NCBI GenBank assembly: GCA_026389695.1
Contig: JAPLHI010000072.1
Coordinates: forward strand, 1-10,587
Direction: 5' to 3'
Length of the DNA: 10,587 nt
Source: Chloroflexota bacterium
GTDB taxonomy: Bacteria > Chloroflexota > Dehalococcoidia > GIF9 > UBA5629
Positions 6,680-10,587 of this stretch are shown one piece after another (the first letter of the stretch is position 1; every line of letters starts with the position of its first letter). Position numbers and translations under genes: made by a program. The notes under the pieces are model-generated. The model saw only the letters and a list, made by a program, of their open reading frames with translations, made no database searches and had not been told where the DNA came from.

Positions 6680-7642
6680 ATGCGTAACTATATCATCAAA
6701 AGGCTTTTTTACAGTGTAATAATCGCATGGGGAATCTTAACTGTCACCTTCGTTCTTCTTCGTATTGGACCCACATCCCCGGTCGATAGGTACATCCTTA
6801 ATATAGCGGCTAAAGGCCAGAATGTTGAATCCGTTAAACAGGCTATTGAGGCGCGGTACGGGCTGGATAAACCGTTAATAGAGCAGTATTTCACCTACCT
6901 GGGTAATTTACTGCAGGGAAATTGGGGGTGGTCGTTCAGTACTTCCATGCCTGTGCTGGAACTTATTGGGTCACACTGGATCTATTCATTCCAGCTTATC
7001 TTGCTGGCTACTATATTTGCCATTGTGCTTGGCATAAGTATAGGTATGTTGTCTGCTGTGAAGCAGAATACCAAGTTCGACTATGCGGCCTCAATCTTCT
7101 CCTTCATAGGTATATCCATCCCCGGTTTCTGGCTGGGCTTGATGCTGATCCTTGTTTTTGCCGTTCAACTCGGTATATTCAAAACCTATTATGATACAAA
7201 TTATCCTATTTGGTCGCTGGAAAATCTTAAGCAGCTAATTTTACCTGTCATGGCGCTGGGGATAGGTGAATTAGCAGGCTACGTACGTTATACGAGATCG
7301 GCGATGCTGGATAACCTGAGAAAAGAGTTTGTTACTACGGCGCGTGCCAAGGGCCTGAGTGAGAGAACCGTAATAGGGAAGCATGTATTTCGTAACGCTA
7401 TTCTACCCCTGGTTACCATAATCATGTTCGACCTTGGAAGCATTGTATTCGGGGGGGCTTACCTTACAGAAATCGTCTTCGGTATTCCAGGGCTGGGCCA
7501 GGTTTCATTCAACGCAATTTTTGCCAACGATTATGCGGTTGTTGTGGCGATCACGCTCATCGGAACATTCCTAGTGCTATTGCTTAACCTGGGCACGGAT
7601 GTTGTGTATACGTATCTTGATCCGAGGATAAGATATGACTAG
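6680..7642 (+). CDS. ABC importer permease, DppB/OppB type
   Basis: This is an integral membrane subunit (320 aa) that forms half of the translocation pore. It begins with the typical M-R-N-Y-I-I-K-R-L-F and a first membrane helix at about 9-28. Further helices lie at about 101-126, 137-162, 185-202, 240-262 and 286-308, giving the six expected. An outward-facing loop of about 70 residues follows helix 1, as in DppB. The EAA coupling loop, which docks onto the ATPase, is at about 220-241 (A-R-A-K-G-L-S...FRNA). It ends with the family tail YLDPRIRYD. The ribosome site is weak (GGATG). The last 8 bases overlap the next permease gene, which points to translational coupling. The family is clear; the transported substrate is not. 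Confidence 0.95.
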   Translation: MRNYIIKRLFYSVIIAWGILTVTFVLLRIGPTSPVDRYILNIAAKGQNVESVKQAIEARYGLDKPLIEQYFTYLGNLLQGNWGWSFSTSMPVLELIGSHWIYSFQLILLATIFAIVLGISIGMLSAVKQNTKFDYAASIFSFIGISIPGFWLGLMLILVFAVQLGIFKTYYDTNYPIWSLENLKQLILPVMALGIGELAGYVRYTRSAMLDNLRKEFVTTARAKGLSERTVIGKHVFRNAILPLVTIIMFDLGSIVFGGAYLTEIVFGIPGLGQVSFNAIFANDYAVVVAITLIGTFLVLLLNLGTDVVYTYLDPRIRYD

Positions 7643-8597
7643 CAAGAGTATATCGGTTCTAAGAAAGATAGCGGGGCCATTTTACGTTAACAGACGGCTG
7701 CTGGGATATTACTGGGAGCGCCTGCAAAAAAACAAGTTGTCGATTGCCGGTCTTGGTTTTATCTTGTTCCTGGCTATTGTGGGCATATTCGGACCATTAT
7801 TTACACAGGATCCTACAAAGGCAGACTTAGAGGTACCGAACATGCCTCCGCCGGGGTTTACCAGGCAGGAGTCAATATATAACATAAAAACTAACGATTT
7901 CACCAATAGAACCATCGAAGGGGGCCTGACACACCCACTGGGCACGGATAGCAAGGGGAGAGATATGCTTGCCATGCTCGTATCCGGGGCGCGGATCTCT
8001 CTCTTTGTGGGTCTACTGGCTACCGGTATCGCCGTATTTCTGGGAACGTTCATAGGTGTGCTTTCTGCTTATCTTGGAGGTTGGGTTGATAATGCTCTGA
8101 TGAGATTTACCGATATTATGATGACCTTTCCTTTTTTCTTGCTGCTGGTACTCATCGTGTTCATTTTCGGCTCGAGCCTGGCAATCATTGTTCTTGTTAT
8201 AGGCCTTACCGGCTGGACGGGAGCTGCCAGGCTGATACGCAGCGAGGCGCTTTCTTTGAGGACAAGGGACTTTATAACTGCCTCAAAAGCTCTCGGCGCA
8301 AGCGATACCAGGATTATGTTCAATCATTTAATTCCCAATGTGATAAGCCTGGTGATTGTTATGGCGTCGCTGTCCATACCCGGCGTTATCATGGCCGAAG
8401 CAGCGCTGAGCTTTATCGGCCTTGGCGATCCTACAAGCACGAGTTGGGGTACCATTTTAAATGCAGGCCAGCATAGTCTGGAGACAGCATGGTGGGTGGC
8501 TGTAGAGCCAGGTATTATGCTGTTTTTAACCGTGCTGGCATTTAATTTCTTCGGTGACGGATTGAGGGATGCCTTTGATCCCAAGGCAAGCATATAA
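7635..8597 (+). CDS. ABC importer permease, DppC/OppC type
   Basis: This is the second pore subunit (320 aa). It has the OppC-type N terminus with a first membrane helix at about 35-57, then an external segment leading to the family signature HPLGTDSKGRDMLAML (100-115) and GARISLFVG. Other helices are at about 118-147, 161-180, 182-200, 233-255 and 290-308. The EAA loop is at about 211-235 (R-D-F-I-T-A-S-K-A-L-G-A). The C terminus is the usual GDGLRDAFDPK. The ATG at 7635 lies inside the end of the preceding gene (ATGACTAG overlap), with AGGATAAG as the ribosome site. A gap of 39 bp separates it from the ATPase gene. It should pair with the DppB-type subunit in a heterodimer. Confidence 0.95.
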   Translation: MTSKSISVLRKIAGPFYVNRRLLGYYWERLQKNKLSIAGLGFILFLAIVGIFGPLFTQDPTKADLEVPNMPPPGFTRQESIYNIKTNDFTNRTIEGGLTHPLGTDSKGRDMLAMLVSGARISLFVGLLATGIAVFLGTFIGVLSAYLGGWVDNALMRFTDIMMTFPFFLLLVLIVFIFGSSLAIIVLVIGLTGWTGAARLIRSEALSLRTRDFITASKALGASDTRIMFNHLIPNVISLVIVMASLSIPGVIMAEAALSFIGLGDPTSTSWGTILNAGQHSLETAWWVAVEPGIMLFLTVLAFNFFGDGLRDAFDPKASI

Positions 8598-8636
8598 AAA
8601 AATCAGATAAATAAATGATATGGAATCGATCAAGAA

Positions 8637-9620
8637 TTGAATAGTGAAGCTTTATTAGAAGTAAAAAACCTGAAGACATGGTTCTTTACACGCCGGGGGA
8701 TAGTTAAAGCTGTAAACGGCGTGGATTTTGCTCTACGTAGAGGAGAATGTCTTTGTCTCGTAGGAGAATCCGGCTGCGGTAAATCTGTCACAGCGCTTTC
8801 TTTGTTACGTTTATTTGATAGCCCTCCAGGTAAGATTGTAGAGGGAGAAATTATTTACCAGGGCATTGATCTGGCCAGGTGTCCCATTGGCCATTTAAGG
8901 CAGATCCGGGGCAAAGACATAGCTATGGTCTTTCAAAATGCTCAGTCAGCACTCAACCCTATTTTCACTATAGGAGATCAGATTATTGAGCAAATCAACA
9001 CGCATTTGGATCTAAACCGTGAACAAGCACTGGAAAAAGCGAGGATGCTTCTGGACAAAATGAGGATTCCGGAAGTTGACAGGGCCCTGACACAATATCC
9101 GCATCAAATGTCGGGAGGCATGAAACAACGGGCGATGATAGCTATGAGCCTTTCCTGCGATCCCTGTATTCTTATAGCAGACGAACCTACCACAGCTGTC
9201 GACGTAACAATTCGCGCACAAATAATGAACATTCTACAGGAACTAAAGAGAAACCGGGACATGTCTATTATTTTTATTACACACGATCTTTCTCTGGTAC
9301 GTGAGATAGGCGATCGCGCTGCTGTTATTTACGGCGGGCGGATTGTAGAAATTGCGCCGGTAGAAAGGATACTAAATAAGCCGGCACATCCCTATACTAG
9401 GGGTTTGATAAGCTGTCTTCCTGATGTTTCATCGGAATCCAAGAGGTTGCCTTCCATAGAGGGCAATACACCTAATCCCATGGATATGCCATCCGGATGC
9501 CCTTTCCATCCGCGATGCAACAGAGTCATGGATGTCTGCCGGTCGGTGTTGCCGGAATTAATGAACATTTTAGATGTTCATGCTGTGGCATGTCATCTTC
9601 ATCCCAATCTAGGTAAGTAA
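8637..9620 (+). CDS. ABC importer ATPase, DppD/OppD type
   Basis: This is a cytosolic nucleotide-binding subunit (327 aa) that drives import by ATP hydrolysis. Walker A is G43-S50 (GESGCGKS), the Q-loop is Q100, and the signature is MSGGMKQR (S159-G161). Walker B is CILIADEP with catalytic E183, and the switch histidine is H216. The D-loop reads T-A-V-D rather than the commoner T-A-L-D. The C-terminal oligopeptide-transporter domain starts near 250 (HPYTRGL) and carries cysteines C288, C294, C301 and C319 in the pattern GCPFHPRC...C...C. The start is TTG at 8637. An in-frame stop lies at 8616 and no ATG lies between, so TTG is the only reasonable choice, although the ribosome site (GGAA, 11 bases away) is poor. 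It partners the next gene, and both NBD sequences look intact. Confidence 0.95.
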   Translation: MNSEALLEVKNLKTWFFTRRGIVKAVNGVDFALRRGECLCLVGESGCGKSVTALSLLRLFDSPPGKIVEGEIIYQGIDLARCPIGHLRQIRGKDIAMVFQNAQSALNPIFTIGDQIIEQINTHLDLNREQALEKARMLLDKMRIPEVDRALTQYPHQMSGGMKQRAMIAMSLSCDPCILIADEPTTAVDVTIRAQIMNILQELKRNRDMSIIFITHDLSLVREIGDRAAVIYGGRIVEIAPVERILNKPAHPYTRGLISCLPDVSSESKRLPSIEGNTPNPMDMPSGCPFHPRCNRVMDVCRSVLPELMNILDVHAVACHLHPNLGK

Positions 9621-9621
9621 T

Positions 9622-10587
9622 ATGAATACTTCAGGGATTTTACGAATTGAAAATCTAAAAAAATATTATCAGGTTACTGCGGGTCTTTTCTCAAAGAAAG
9701 TTGGTGATGTCAGGGCAGTTGATGATGTTTCGCTGCATATTAAACAGGGGGAAGTGCTGGGATTGGTTGGCGAATCGGGATGCGGGAAATCGACTCTGGG
9801 AAAGACCATCATGAGGCTTGAAGAACCCACAAGCGGAGAGATTTATTTTGACGGCACTGATGTAATCAAAATGGGGAAACAGGAGTTAAGAAGATTAAGA
9901 GGGAAAATACAAATTGTGTTTCAGGATCCGGATTCGTCTCTCGATCCTAGAATGACTGTGGGCGATTGTATCGATGAGGCACTTATAGTTCATGATATTA
10001 AAAACCCCGATACCCGAAATGCCAAGGTTGCCGAACTTTTGGAAAAAGTAGGATTGGAAGCCGGATTTGCGCAAAGGTATCCACATGAATTCAGTGGCGG
10101 CCAGCGACAGCGAATTGGTATTGCCAGGGCCTTGGCTATGGATCCGAAACTGGTTATTGCAGATGAACCGGTCAGTGCGCTTGACGTATCAGTTCAAGCA
10201 CAGGTATTGAATTTAATGATGGATATCAAAGAGAAGGATGGGCTGGCTTATCTTTTTATCAGCCATGATCTCTCGGTAGTGAAGTATATCTCAGACCGGG
10301 TAGCTATCATGTACCTGGGTAAAATAGTTGAACTGGCAGGGAAGCACGAATTTTTTAATAATCCTCTTCATCCCTATACTGAAGCATTGCTTTCAGCTAT
10401 AGTCAGCCTGAGACCAGACGGAAAGGAAAAAATAATATTAAAAGGGGATGTCCCATCTCCTCTAAATCCGCCGTCCGGCTGCCGTTTCCATACAAGGTGT
10501 CACAAGGTAATGCCGGTTTGTTCACAAAAGGAGCCGGAATTCAGAGAAATAACTAAGGATCACTATACCGCTTGCCACCTGTATTAA
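9622..10587 (+). CDS. ABC importer ATPase, DppF/OppF type
   Basis: This is the second nucleotide-binding subunit (321 aa), complete, with its TAA being the last three bases of the window. Walker A is G50-S57 (GESGCGKS), the Q-loop is Q101 (VFQDPDSSLDPR, the DppF hallmark), and the signature is FSGGQRQR (S158-G160). Walker B is LVIADEP with E182, the D-loop is SALD and the switch histidine is H215. The C-terminal domain has HPYTEALL and the four cysteines C287, C293, C300 and C318, spaced as in the preceding subunit. The ATG at 9622 is one base after the stop of that gene, with AGGT at 9611-9614 as ribosome site, so translation is probably coupled. With the upstream genes it completes a five-component importer (two permeases, two ATPases, binding protein). 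Confidence 0.96.
   Translation: MNTSGILRIENLKKYYQVTAGLFSKKVGDVRAVDDVSLHIKQGEVLGLVGESGCGKSTLGKTIMRLEEPTSGEIYFDGTDVIKMGKQELRRLRGKIQIVFQDPDSSLDPRMTVGDCIDEALIVHDIKNPDTRNAKVAELLEKVGLEAGFAQRYPHEFSGGQRQRIGIARALAMDPKLVIADEPVSALDVSVQAQVLNLMMDIKEKDGLAYLFISHDLSVVKYISDRVAIMYLGKIVELAGKHEFFNNPLHPYTEALLSAIVSLRPDGKEKIILKGDVPSPLNPPSGCRFHTRCHKVMPVCSQKEPEFREITKDHYTACHLY

Overview
The window (10,587 bp, moderate GC) looks like a bacterial chromosome. The style of the lipoproteins, the radical SAM protein and the frequent TTG starts suggest an anaerobic Chloroflexota (Dehalococcoidia-like) lineage. That placement is inferred from remembered protein style, not demonstrated. No ribosomal or other phylogenetic marker is present.

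Left edge (1-734): the 3' part of an IS3-family insertion sequence. It is an orfB transposase fragment that keeps the DD(35)E triad but has a stop codon just upstream of the conserved core; a probable IS end lies at about 540. Next comes about 140 bp in which I see nothing convincing, then a degenerate 3' half of a tRNA-like gene on the minus strand (678-738), abutting the end of the next gene. This edge looks like a scar of mobile DNA.

Middle (735-3075): a minus-strand HAD-superfamily phosphatase gene diverges from a plus-strand radical SAM gene. The two promoters I can propose face away from each other, and their -35 boxes overlap inside one 13-bp palindrome. The radical SAM gene is followed on the same strand by a small single-domain cupin gene that starts with TTG.

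Right (3135-10587): a complete peptide/nickel-type (Dpp/Opp) ABC importer in the order substrate-binding lipoprotein, paralogous substrate-binding lipoprotein, DppB-type permease, DppC-type permease, DppD-type ATPase, DppF-type ATPase. The two tandem binding proteins are clearly duplicates but well diverged, so one membrane complex may serve two ligands. Gaps are short, two permease genes overlap by 8 bp, the ATPase genes are 1 bp apart, and I see no convincing terminator from 1483 to the end. One transcript could therefore carry radical SAM, cupin and transporter.

The transporter is a familiar family. The less ordinary points are its linkage to an uncharacterised radical SAM enzyme and a cupin, the binding-protein duplication, the palindromic bidirectional promoter, and the tRNA-like remnant beside the IS. 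I see no evidence for a wholly new system. The radical SAM-cupin-importer linkage is the best candidate for one and remains an inference.
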